DNA from: Mortierella alpina
Taxonomy: Eukaryota; Mortierellomycota; Mortierellomycetes; Mortierellales; Mortierellaceae
Direction: 5' to 3'
Assembly (NCBI GenBank): GCA_029449245.1
Contig: JANATF010000009.1
Coordinates: forward strand, 124,001-188,000
Length of the DNA: 64,000 nucleotides
Shown: piece by piece, positions 9,848 through 19,688 of the stretch
Layout of the letters: each line of letters starts with the position of its first letter
Numbering within the stretch: the first letter of the stretch is position 1
The notes under the pieces: generated by a model
Seen by the model: the letters and a program-made list of their open reading frames with translations, nothing else
Told to the model about the DNA's origin: nothing
Database searches by the model: none
Made by a program: the position numbers and the translations under genes

Positions 9848-11467
9848 CTATGATGATGGAGATTTTTCACTAGAGGGTCCTCCTTGGTCGTGGTCAGCCA
9901 GCGATCCTGCCTCTTCCTCCTCGACGACAGTCTGGACCTTGCTGCCATCAAACGACTCTAGGGTCTCTTCGCCTCGGTTCACCCATTTTTTCAGGTACCC
10001 CACCATAAATGCACCACTGAAGAGCTGCTCTACATGGTATATCAGCAGGGGTGTGGCCAAGAGCCCCGCCAAGGTGGATCCAGAGCCGCTCGAGTACAGA
10101 ATCTTGATCATTGGGATCCCCATGGCCACTGATTTGGTGCCTCCACAGAACAAGACCGCCACTGTGTCAGCCTTGGACAAGGGTTCGACCAAACCTTGGA
10201 ATCTTGATCTGGGTAAAGAAACCCCGTCCGTGCGAGGGTGGTGGTATGTTGGCAGACTGTTGGCGTAGCCTGCCTCTAATTGATGGGGCTCTTGTTGTTG
10301 TTGTTCGCTTTCCAGCTTCTGTCTCTCCATGGCTTTTAGGATCCTGATCTTGCGCGGCCTGGCACGAGAGACGAATACCAAGAAAAGAGTCGCGCTCCAA
10401 AAGGTCAGTGCCTGAAGAGCGCCAATGGCAATGATCTCGCCCGCGGTGACGACCGAGAAGGTGTTGTTGTAAAATGCATCGCAAAAGACAGTCCAGACGA
10501 GGATCAACAGGCAAGTAGAGTTGAGTGTCGGGAAGTGGACCATGCGTTTGGCCCAGGCAATGGGCCGTGGGAACAAGTACAGGCAGATCTGGCCAAAGAT
10601 GATTGGTAACAAAATGGTGGAGCCCAGGTCCCGCAGGATCGTGGCGTAATCGAGGCCGTGTTGTCCCGAGGGCGATTGAGCTGTTGAGTGCAGGAGTACA
10701 AGAACGATGAGAGGTGAGAGAAAGACGCCCAGGAGGTTGCCCAGTGCAGCGTTGAAGAGCGCGAGGGGTTCGGATCCATCCGAGTTGGCGGTCATGACGA
10801 CGTTGGAGGACACGGTGGTGGGCGTGGCTGAAGTGACGCACATGCCTGCGAGCAGGCTCGCGTTCAAGGGAGAGAGCCCCACCAGGAGGGTCAGGCACTT
10901 GACAAAGACGGGGATCACGACAAAGGATGTCAGCTGGGCGATCAAGTGGGCTCGGTAGTTCATGGCTGAGCGTAGGATGTCTGCTGTCTTGAGGGAGAGG
11001 CCCGAGAGTAGAAAGATGCACGAGGTGAATCCGTACTTGACAGAGTACTCTGGACGGATGGGACCTCCTGTGCGGCCTGCGCTCGGGAAGTAGCGTGCGA
11101 GGATGATGACGACGATGAGGCCAAGGAGAAACCAGTTCTTCATCCATAGATCCCAGTATCGAGCGCGTCTAGAGGTCTTGACGGGCGAGGTCTGTAGGTG
11201 ATCTAGGGCTGATTGGCCATCTTGCTCACACTTGCTGTCATTGCTCCTGTACTGCGAAGCTGGTGCTCGAGTTTTATCGCGTATGGTTGCATCTGAGATG
11301 GAGATCTCTGCATCCTGGCAATCGTGTCCTGTCGCAGGTGAGGGTATTGATGTGAGAGTTGAAGGGCAATGCATTATGGAGTTGCATCGGGAGGGCTTGA
11401 GTTGCTGCTCCAGGACTATCGCGGTCTCCTTGGTCTCGACACAACGGGCATTGTTGGCGTGTGTCAT
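9848..11467 (-). CDS. RCH1: SLC10A7/Rch1-like bile-acid-sodium-symporter family transporter
   Basis: Intronless, 539 residues. SLC10A7 and its fungal homologue Rch1 are plasma-membrane or Golgi proteins that restrain cytosolic Ca2+ entry. After a ~110-residue polar N-terminus come about ten hydrophobic segments, starting NWFLLGLIVVIILARYFP. Family-typical stretches follow: GFTSCIFLLSGLSLKTADI, LLAGMCVTSATPTTVSSNVV and ANSDGSEPLALFNAALGNLL. Near the C-terminus are VLFCGGTKSVAMGIPMI and LLIYHVEQLFSG. A Gln/Pro-rich cytosolic loop of ~60 residues (SEQQQQEPHQLEAGY...) sits between helices, longer than the bacterial loops. The C-terminal tail is acidic (VVEEEEAGS). A TATA-like run at 11618-11630 lies ~150 bases upstream of the ATG. 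Confidence 0.9.
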   Translation of the reverse strand: MTHANNARCVETKETAIVLEQQLKPSRCNSIMHCPSTLTSIPSPATGHDCQDAEISISDATIRDKTRAPASQYRSNDSKCEQDGQSALDHLQTSPVKTSRRARYWDLWMKNWFLLGLIVVIILARYFPSAGRTGGPIRPEYSVKYGFTSCIFLLSGLSLKTADILRSAMNYRAHLIAQLTSFVVIPVFVKCLTLLVGLSPLNASLLAGMCVTSATPTTVSSNVVMTANSDGSEPLALFNAALGNLLGVFLSPLIVLVLLHSTAQSPSGQHGLDYATILRDLGSTILLPIIFGQICLYLFPRPIAWAKRMVHFPTLNSTCLLILVWTVFCDAFYNNTFSVVTAGEIIAIGALQALTFWSATLFLVFVSRARPRKIRILKAMERQKLESEQQQQEPHQLEAGYANSLPTYHHPRTDGVSLPRSRFQGLVEPLSKADTVAVLFCGGTKSVAMGIPMIKILYSSGSGSTLAGLLATPLLIYHVEQLFSGAFMVGYLKKWVNRGEETLESFDGSKVQTVVEEEEAGSLADHDQGGPSSEKSPSS

Positions 11468-12331
11468 GTTAGATTAAGTTATAATGGAAGTGGAGGACGA
11501 AGGGTATCTGAGCAAGCAAACCCCTGACAAAGAGGTGTAGGGACATGGATCTGCTGTGCAGCGTTGAAAGTGTGGGTGCTGCTGTATGAATGAATGACCT
11601 CTGTGGATAGACATGCAGTATATATATATCGAATTAGCCGAGCTGCGACTCGATCGTTGGCATTTGCACTAGCCCTTGTCCGGCAGCCTTCTCGGTGTAT
11701 TGTTGCTCCAACGAGTAGCCTTGCTTGCTATATGCGGCTACTTTGTCCTTGTGCCTGTCGCTTTGACCATTCTGGGACTATGGCCGCCGTGCTGACTTTC
11801 CTTCCCTAAATCTCCCGACATTCTGAGGTTGGGAGGCTGAGAGTCATTGGCGTCCGCCGGGTTTTCAGGAGTCGTCGCTACGATTAGAGTGGAAAAACTA
11901 TGCTGCAGTTCAGCCGTGAATCCTAATTGTGTCGGCGCACTCTGGTGAGCAACTGCACGATGGTATGTCGGCAAGGACGGCAAGAGAGTTCGCTGCGTTA
12001 GGTAGTCATAGTTGCTCACTTCCCTCGGTGCAGGCGTCTACCATGTGTATGTGAGGGATGAAGCAGCCCACAGCCTGGAGAGTCACCGACCAAGGGTGCT
12101 GTTCAAGGCACCAACCACCATTTTGTCAGCGCTAGACGAATATGCGGCTGCGGTGAGGTTCCAAGAAAATTGAGGCAGCGCCTGGCTGTACCTTTTTTAT
12201 TCCGCGACTGCGATGCGTCTCTGCATGACACGCTTCTTCGACAACAACCGCACTCTTCAACGGCAAGCAGCATTCCCTCACTGTCAGACAGACTCTCGGG
12301 AAAACTGTGCTTGCAGTGATCAGGATCAGTC
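11468..12331. promoter_or_regulatory. Divergent promoter region between RCH1-like and OXLD1-like genes
   Basis: 864 bases separate opposed start codons. An alternating TA run (11618-11630) is a candidate TATA element for the minus-strand transporter. Nothing diagnostic is seen for the plus-strand gene. The ORFs inside (for example on - at 11738-12019) show no recognisable family. Confidence 0.45.
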
Positions 12332-13203
12332 ATGGCCTCACTGCGTGTTGCACAGGCAGGAATTCGACCCATCCTACGCACTCCTGATTGCACAGGAGGC
12401 ATCCAATTCACAAGATCATTTCAATCCGCCCTCCGGTCTAGAGATCAACACGACAATTCACAAACTCAACAGAACAGTGACAACGGAATCCGGGAGAGGG
12501 CTATCAAGGCTCGGCAACCCAACTATGCAGGGTGGTGGACCGAAGTCATGAATTATCACCAAACACCCCAGACTGCCCTCGATCCAACCCTTTTGCTCTC
12601 TGAAGATCACGTCTTCCAAGGACGACCAGCGGTTCCCGCAGCTGTGCCAGCGCCAACAGAGAGTGAGAAAAGGAAAGGATATAGCAATACCCTACCGACA
12701 GCACAATCGATTCAGTCAGAGAATACCCTTCCGACGGCAGTGTCGCGTGGATCAAGCACTTTTGCTACAGGCACACAGTCCAGTCTATCACCAGCGGATG
12801 CGTCTACACCCTACCATGGATTCGCAATACCTGTCAAGCCCACGCCACCGGGATCGGAGGATTGCTGCATGAGGTTCGCATTTGATCTTGCGTGTGTTTG
12901 ATGTCATCTTGACGCTATTATCTATTGACACTCTTGACGTTCTTCTGTATTTTTTTTCTTTCATGACCTAGTGGGTGTGCACACTGCATATATGATATCT
13001 ATGAGGAGGACCGGCAAGAGTATAAGCGCAAGCTGGCTATAGTCCTACAAGACATTGAAAAAGCAGGATTGCCGCCTCCGCCCAATATCGGATCTAAAAG
13101 CTCAACGACTGCTGATGGAAGTACTGTCAAGGACGATGAAGATGACATGGATCCTGGTATGAAGGCATTCTTGGAACTAGAGAGGAAACTCAAGGGATCA
13201 TGA
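12332..13203 (+). CDS. Oxidoreductase-like domain protein (OXLD1 type)
   Basis: Two exons, 12332-12873 and 12972-13203, give 257 residues. The small Cys-rich oxidoreductase-like domain spans about residues 174-202: EDCCMSGCAHCIYDIYEEDR, matching the family pattern CCMSGCxxCVxDxYxED, followed by a short charged helix. The motif is split by the intron after CCM. The first exon ends ATG AG and the donor is GTTCGC, a weak form of GT. The N-terminal ~40 residues are rich in Arg, Ser and Thr with few acids (MASLRVAQAGIRPILRTP), suggesting mitochondrial import, where known members are found. The middle (45-170) is low-complexity and Gln/Ser/Pro-rich. The biochemical role of the domain is poorly defined; the clustered Cys suggest metal or redox chemistry, which is inference. 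Confidence 0.85.
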
Positions 13204-14072
13204 GGGTCGCGTCTTGTCTTGTTCTTCCTATCGTTGCACTCTGTTGCACGGCGCAATGAGGATCCTTTCGCAAGCCAGCAGTCTTTGCTCTCCGGCATTG
13301 CATAAGCATTTGGACTTGGCAAGGTCGGGCTTGGCACGCACATTTATTAGAGACGCAGTAGAGCGTTCCAGACCAGCTTGTACTTTTTTTTGTTGGGGTG
13401 ATAGACTATCGCTCTAGAGGACGCCGCCCACTCGCCAACAGCCAGGATACCATGGCGGCAGCTTCAAACAGGCCTTTAAATGGAGAATAAAACTATGACC
13501 GCTTCGCTATCACGGGCCATTGCCTACAAGTATGCAATAAGGATCGTCCGTGATGATGCACGAATAGAATCGTGCCAGATCTGCATCCGCGTTAAATAAG
13601 AAAAGCTAGATGACCGGCTCATTCAGTACCCGACATGCAGCATTGTCCGGAAAAGGAGAAAACAGAGATACGCGCAACGTAAAGCTCAAGGACATCAAGC
13701 GCGTGCGGACATTATTAAAGCGGCCCCGACGTGATCTGACGCCTTGGTCATGCCCATGCGGTCCGAACCACAAGGAACAACAAACGAGAGGAGATGCATA
13801 AATTACGAGGTGCGGCGTTGATCTCGTCGAGTCGTCGAATTGTTGCTTGTCGCGCATGTGCAAACAAATAAGCGGCGCGTGAACATGGAGGGCGCATCCG
13901 CCAGTCCCGCCTTATTTTCAGCTATCAGCGCGCGTTCAAGCGATTCGTTACGGTACAAAAGTAAAGATATAAAAGGCTGGTATGATCAGCTTGCCAGGTG
14001 TCTCTGTATTGCAAAACGACTGTTCGCTGTATCTTACTGTAATACTGCACTCGCACCAACTTTGAAATCGCT
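13204..14072. promoter_or_regulatory. Intergenic region with TATA box of the dienelactone-hydrolase gene
   Basis: A clear TATAAAAG lies at 13968-13975, about 100 bases upstream of the ATG at 14073, the best core-promoter match in the window. The rest (13204-13900) has no recognised gene; its ORFs are short and motif-free. Confidence 0.6.
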
Positions 14073-15171
14073 ATGGATATTCAAGTGACTGAGGCTTGCT
14101 GTAATACACCAGCGACCAAGACAACCTGGTCTAAGAAGGGTGCCTTTAAGCCCCTCTCCAAGCATATCGACGGAGTCGAGCGACAGACTTACCGTGTAGG
14201 ACCTTCCGGCTCCAAGCGTGGCGTTGTTGCATTGATCGACATCCATGGTTTCCATCCTACGACCGTTCAGTTCGTTGACGCAAGTGCAAAGAGCCCCCCT
14301 GATTGAATTTTGTTCTAGCGCGGCACGGCACAAGCGCACTGTTGCTAAGTAAGGCATCCTGCCTTCTCATCTGAATTTTGACCCACCTATAGACTTTGGC
14401 AGAGAAGGGCTTCCAGGTTTCGGCAATCGACTTGTACAAAAATGGGCCTATCCCAGACGAGTACATGGGCGACATGCCAAAGCTTGGAGCATGGATCCGT
14501 GGCAACGCTGATTACAAAAGCAGCCATATCGATGAAATGATCAAAGTGGCTACCCACGACCTCCAGATTGATGGATGTGGTTCAATCTTTGCTGTCGGGC
14601 ACTGCTGGGGCACGTACCTTGCGATCCGTGCTGCTTCCGAGTCTGACTCCATCTTTTTGGGTGTTGCTGGTCCGCATCCTACTGCGGTCACTGTACCCTT
14701 GGTAGCTGGTTTGAAGTGTCCACTGGCTATTTTCCCGTCGCTGGACGAGCCTGACATGGTATGAACTTCGTCTGTCGTGTTTGCTGATTGACTGAACTGC
14801 TACATGGGAGACTGACAGTCAAAGAGCACATGTACATGTTCCTTGCAATGCATTGCAGCTGCCGGTAATCAAGGCGGTCAATGAGAAAGGATTTCCTGTT
14901 CCGTCTGTTCATCTCCGTTTTGACAACATGCCTCATGGCTTCTGTGGAGGTAAAGTGGTGCAATGGAGGGTCGTGTTACACCAAGAGAGCTGAGTGTCGA
15001 TACTAACGGGGGTCTGTGCTGTGGTGCTCCTGCTGTCTTGTACTGTGCTGTGCTACTCCTGCTGATATAGGCCGTGGCGACTGGACCCTTCCGGAGCAGA
15101 ATGAGGCAGCCCAGCTGGTGCTGCAGCGAACAGCCGAGTTCTTCATCGCACTGTCGCAGAAGGAAGCCTAG
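14073..15171 (+). CDS. Dienelactone hydrolase family alpha/beta hydrolase (Aim2-like)
   Basis: Four exons, 14073-14279, 14393-14758, 14859-14949 and 15071-15171, give 254 residues, normal for the family. The fold is recognisable: N-terminal VALIDIHGFHP (strand and oxyanion loop), AEKGFQVSAIDLYKNGPIP, the nucleophile elbow GHCWGTY with Cys as in dienelactone hydrolases, the acid-bearing turn CPLAIFPSLDEPD, and the catalytic His in MPHGFCG. The Cys-Asp-His triad is therefore complete. The first intron needs a GC donor (GACgcaagt at 14280). Forced splicing at nearby GTs breaks the HGFHP..VD/TLAEKGF continuity. Substrate is unknown; fungal members range from dienelactone to general ester hydrolases. 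A strong TATA box lies upstream. Confidence 0.92.
14280..14392 (+). other. GC-AG intron in the dienelactone-hydrolase gene
   Basis: The donor reads GAC/GCAAGT and the acceptor CACCTATAG/ACT. GCAAGT is the classical GC-donor consensus. Splicing here keeps phase 0 and joins ...QFVD to TLAEKGF in the expected place of the alpha/beta hydrolase fold. Confidence 0.85.
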
Positions 15172-15412
15172 GAGCACAAAGGAAAGGCGCACACATGGAT
15201 GGATATGAAGGAATAAAAAAATACAGTGCATGTGACTCTCCTTCGCCTTCATTTATGCCACTCCTTTTTCTTTCGTTTGGTCACCCATTCACTGCTTCAC
15301 TCTTTCCTTAATTCGAAACGCCCATCGCCCCGAAAAGACCCCCTTGCCCGACGTTTGTACTCCCCCTTGTCAAGACTCCACTCTTGATATCTCCAGCTCA
15401 TCCTCACCACAG

Positions 15413-17342
15413 ATGCTGTCAAACACGAGTGCCGCTGCCAACGCCACACTGGCACCCGACAACAGCAATGGCGACCAGGTGGACAGGAGCGGGTTGCCAC
15501 CGAAGACACTATCTACCAAGCTGGAGAGTGGCACTCTCTCAGGGTTAGCATCAGATCTTGATCTGGACCTGAGCCAACCAGAGTCAGCGGTATGCGTAGC
15601 GGTGCCAGTGTCGTCCTTGTCGCCAGCTGCGGAGGCACACGCATCACCTACCAATGGGTTGGGCTCAGCAGGCATGCAGCCCTTGACCACGCCTCAGGAT
15701 GACTTAAACCAAAACAACAAAAGGGTCATCTCTCTGACGGCGCAATGGTACGTGCCCATCACAGCAGCGTCTAAAGGCGAGTATCCTTAATTAGTGCAGC
15801 AACACCCTCATTCCGTTTTTACGCTCTCTGAAAAAATAGGAATGGCAAGAAGCTGCCTTTTGAAGTCGATTTGGATTACACTATCGGAGAGCTGAAGAAC
15901 AAGCTTGTAAGTGCGCTTGAGCATCATCATCGGTTTTTTTTGGATGTGCCGTCATCGTGTACTAACGTTTTTTTTTCGGGGATGGTGGTATCTTTTTAGA
16001 TGGAGTTGACAAACGTGGAGCCCAAGCGGCAAAAGCTGATGCTCGTCAGGGGAAAGCTGCCAGTCAGTGCCACAGGCCTAATTAAAGTTTTTTCATGTCA
16101 GCAGTCTTCTCTCCCGCTTGAAACGCCCAACTCACACTAGGTCAAACGTTTCTTGGATATAGGAGGACCATGTCATACTAGCGTCTTTATCGCTGAAGAA
16201 CAACCAGACATTCTTGATGATGGGTAAGAATATGCTATGATGCGGTGACACATGGCGTCATGTTGTTTGGTCTCTCAGTAGAACTAAATAGAGGTTGTTT
16301 CTATGTTCTTGGAATCGCCTGCAGGCACACCCGAAGCAAAAGTCATTAAGGCACCAGAGACCATGCCGGATGTACTAAATGATCTGGAAGAAGACTATAC
16401 GCCTGATGATGAGGCATTTGCGAGCATGGCTCAGAACCAGAAGAGTCTCAGGAGCACCATTGCCAAGGTGAGGGTCAATATGTGGAATTCGCTCATGGTA
16501 TCGCGCATGTTTTTGTTATTGCTCGCTCGCTACTCGCTGGTGCTTATGCATGCTATGCTTGTCTCCATGTGATCTAGTGCGACATCAACATCATGCATCC
16601 GCCGCGCCCAGGTTAGTGTTGTGAGGACAGCTGGCATATTTCTGGAGGTAATGGTCGATGGCAATGGTATTGGGCTTGTGCTGACAATTGGTCATGACTT
16701 TCTGAACTGTAGGAAAGAAACTGTTGGTTCTTGATCTGGATTATACGCTGATTGATTGCAAAGCTCTCAACAATCCTCTGGTTGAGGTGATGCGGCCGGG
16801 ACTGCACGACTTTTTGGCCGTGTGCTATGAGCACTATGACATTGTGATCTGGTCGCAAACATCGTGGAGAGCATTGGAGGCCAAGGTCACGGCGATTGGA
16901 CTTTTAACACATGACGACTACAAGATCTCGTTCGTGATGGATATCTCTACCATGTTTTCGGTCATGAGCCAGCGGGACGGCAAGCCATTTAAACACCAGG
17001 TTAAGGCACTGGATATCATCTGGACAAAGTTCTCGCAGTTCTCTGCTCGAAACACGATCCACATCGATGATCTGTAAGTGCGCATTTGTTGACTGGATGA
17101 TATGAAAGGGTTGATTGTTTAGATGCTGACGATCAGGTATCCACCTTCTCAGGTCGCGCAATTTTGCCATGAACCCCAAGTCTGGACTGAAGATCGGAGC
17201 GTTTAAGAACGGAGCCGTTTCGAGACACTCGGATCGGGAGCTATACCATCTGGCCAAGTATCTGATCCATATTAGCAGCCACGACGACTTTAAGGCTTTG
17301 GACCACAAGAGCTGGAAAAGCCATCGAAAGACCAACCGATAA
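15413..17342 (+). CDS. UBLCP1: Ubiquitin-like domain CTD phosphatase (UBLCP1 type)
   Basis: In animals UBLCP1 is a nuclear phosphatase that docks on the proteasome base through its UBL domain and dephosphorylates the 26S proteasome. Eight exons: 15413-15747, 15840-15906, 16000-16062, 16163-16223, 16325-16467, 16578-16611, 16713-17073 and 17153-17342. They give 417 residues. The UBL spans ~104-190 (WNGKKLPFEVDLDYTIGELK, LMLVRGKLP, LKNNQTFLMMG). The FCP/HAD domain has the catalytic LDLDYTLIDC (DxDxT), the second motif IVIWSQTSW and the distal IHIDDLSRNFAMNPKSGLKI, ending near HLAKYLIHIS. It has ~100 extra disordered residues before the UBL compared with animal proteins. The ATG at 15413 is the first in frame. 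Confidence 0.96.
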
Positions 17343-17780
17343 GCAGCACGCAAAAGCGCAATAAACATGGTTACCTTGTAGTTGAGTTTGATTGAGTCTC
17401 CCACGAACGTAAAAAAAGTCCGAGGTGACTGGGATTTGTGGCGTAACATGGGAGGGATAAAAAATCCGAAGCGCACATTCGCTCGCCTTCACTTTCCTCT
17501 TTCTTCAGACCTCATTCTTCAATCCTCCGCCTGCCCACTCGTGCTTGCCAACTTGCGCTTTCAAGCTGCTGCAATTCAGGTCACGGCTCTTTGCAACCAC
17601 ACGCTACATTAACATTCAGGTTCGAACTCTGCATTCAAGGAAATGCGAAAAGGATCACCTGTCCCCAGACATCCAGTAACAGGAAGCCCATAGCTGCCTT
17701 GAGTAGACCTAACCTCAGTCATACTCACCTGCGATGTTTCTTTTGGTGCACTTCTTTGCTACCAATAGAAGCTACCGACT
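17343..17780. other. Intergenic region upstream of NTH1, no gene seen
   Basis: 438 bases between a stop and the NTH1 start on the same strand. A C/T-rich leader-like segment (17470-17560) lies in the right half. No TATA element or RNA gene is recognised. Confidence 0.4.
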
Positions 17781-19589
17781 ATGAGTACACGGTCCAGCGC
17801 GCGATTACGCAGCAGCATCAAGATCAAGTCAGAACCAGGAGAAGCCATCAGCGCAGCAGCAGCAGAAATGATCGCCGCACCACGCGCAACAAGGATGTCT
17901 CGACGGATTGTCAAAAACGAGGATGGGGAACCGGATGAGGAGACGCTGGCACGACTTAAACTGGAGGCGGATGACTTGCGCCGAGCACTTGCCGAGGAGA
18001 AAGAAGTAGTGGCTAAGGGCAAGCGGACCAGTACGGCCATGAGGTCTGGATCGATTGTCAAGGAGGAGAAGGAGGAAAGGACGAATAATTCAGATGCAAA
18101 TGGAAGAGTCACCCAAAAGAAGAGCAAGTACGCCACCAAGGAACCTAAAGGATGGGAGATCACCTTGGACAGGTTACGTGAGTTTCGGCTTAAGAACCCT
18201 GCCCCCGTGGATACGATGGGATGTGAACGATTGGCAGAAGTGGGCGAACATATTCCGCCAGAGGTAAACATGTGCCATTTTTTTTTTCTTGCTGTCGTTC
18301 TTGATTTCGTTTTCTTTCTGAGAGTGTCTTGGTGTTTTGATTCTGATACAATCCTTTTTCTTTGGTGCTCCCAGGTCAGTCGATTTCAGACGTTAATGGC
18401 CTTGGTTCTGTCGTCGCAGACCAAAGATACGGTCACCTCGGTTGCGGTATGGAGGCTTCAAAAGGAGCTCAAAGGTGGATTGACAATCCAAGGTGTGCGC
18501 GATGTGCCGTCAGAAGAGTTGAACTCGATCATTGGCGCCGTGGGATTCCACAACAAGAAGACCATCTTTATGAAGCAGGTGGCCGAGATCTGCAAGACCA
18601 AGTATAACGGTGACATTCCCAGTACTGCTGAGGAACTCATTGCTCTGCCAGGCGTTGGACCTAAAATGGTAACGACGCGATTCTTTTTTTGCTCCTGAGG
18701 GGTGGGCTGGCTAGTGGGTTGCATACTGACCATGCGTTGATCACTGGTTTTTTTTTTTGTTTTTTGTTTTTTGTTTTTTTATTGATAGGCCTATTTGACA
18801 CTTCAATGCGCTTGGAACAAGTAAGGAAAATCCTCAGAGTCTGATGAAGAAATCAGAGGAATATGACTTTAGTTTGTGTGCGCGTGTACTCACTATGCGA
18901 TTTCTTTTTTCTTTTTTCGCAGGAATCTTGGGATTGGCGTTGACACTCATGTACATCGTATCTCGAACCGTCTTGGCTGGATCAAGACTGAAAAGGACGG
19001 GCCAGAAGCAACGCGTGAGGTATGTGAGAAACAAACAGGAAGAGCTCCCGTATGTGATCATCAAGGTCTCCTACTCATACTAACAGGTCGTTATGGACAG
19101 GCGCTGCAATCGTGGCTCCCCAAGGAGCATTGGCGTGAGATCAATCACATCATGGTTGGGTTTGGTCAAGTACTATGCCTGCCTCGCGGCCCTCTCTGTG
19201 GAACTTGCCCGGTCCAGGAACGGTGCCCTTCTGCCAAAGTGAACTCGAAACAGTCCAAGAAGGCCATCAAGGCACAAGTCAAACTGGAGATGGAGCAGCC
19301 CTTTGGAGAAGTAGAGTTGCACGAGGTTCATGTCCACCCAGGTGCAAGCAAGGATCTGCTAGAGAAAGTCGAGGAAAAGTCGACATTCGAGGATGGGTTA
19401 GTCAAATACGAGGAGGATAACGAGGAGACAAGTTCATTCTTTGCTCAGGGTGCTGAATTGCCATCCGATATCAAGCAGGAAGAGTCGGAGGAACACGTCT
19501 TGCACAAACCCAAGAGCGTTCTTGAAGAGCTGCATGTCAATTCCAACAATTTGGAAAAGGAGGCTGCAGATATCGAGGACCTTGTATAG
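17781..19589 (+). CDS. NTH1: Endonuclease III homologue, bifunctional DNA glycosylase/AP lyase
   Basis: Removes oxidised pyrimidines in base excision repair (nucleus and mitochondria). Five exons: 17781-18263, 18375-18668, 18789-18820, 18923-19019 and 19101-19589, giving 464 residues. The conserved core has [19 protein letters not shown], the helix-hairpin-helix [18 protein letters not shown] with the catalytic Lys, [15 protein letters not shown] with the catalytic Asp, and the [4Fe-4S] loop C-x6-C-x2-C-x5-C in [17 protein letters not shown]. Exon 5 starts at the second of two AGs: the first (19085-19086) would shift frame, the second restores [14 protein letters not shown]. About 160 N-terminal residues are basic and disordered. 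After the cluster comes a ~125-residue extension that is Lys-rich, then very acidic, and absent from bacterial Nth. Confidence 0.96.
18748..18780. repeat. T-rich TTTTTTG tandem tract in NTH1 intron 3
   Basis: Runs of 6-11 T broken by single G lie just upstream of the acceptor of the intron before exon 3. They act as an unusually long polypyrimidine-like tract. Confidence 0.7.
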
Positions 19590-19688
19590 ACCCCCCCTCC
19601 ATCGCGTGTTATCCAAGAAAATGTATTTTATGCAAAAATGAATGGTATATGTAAGTGTAATCTAGAGAAGGGGCGTACAACTTTGGCG

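Noticed and set aside
10167-11147. 326-codon ORF on the minus strand inside the Rch1-like gene
   Set aside because: Out-of-frame shadow; Arg/His/Pro-rich composition typical of a wrong frame in C-biased coding DNA.
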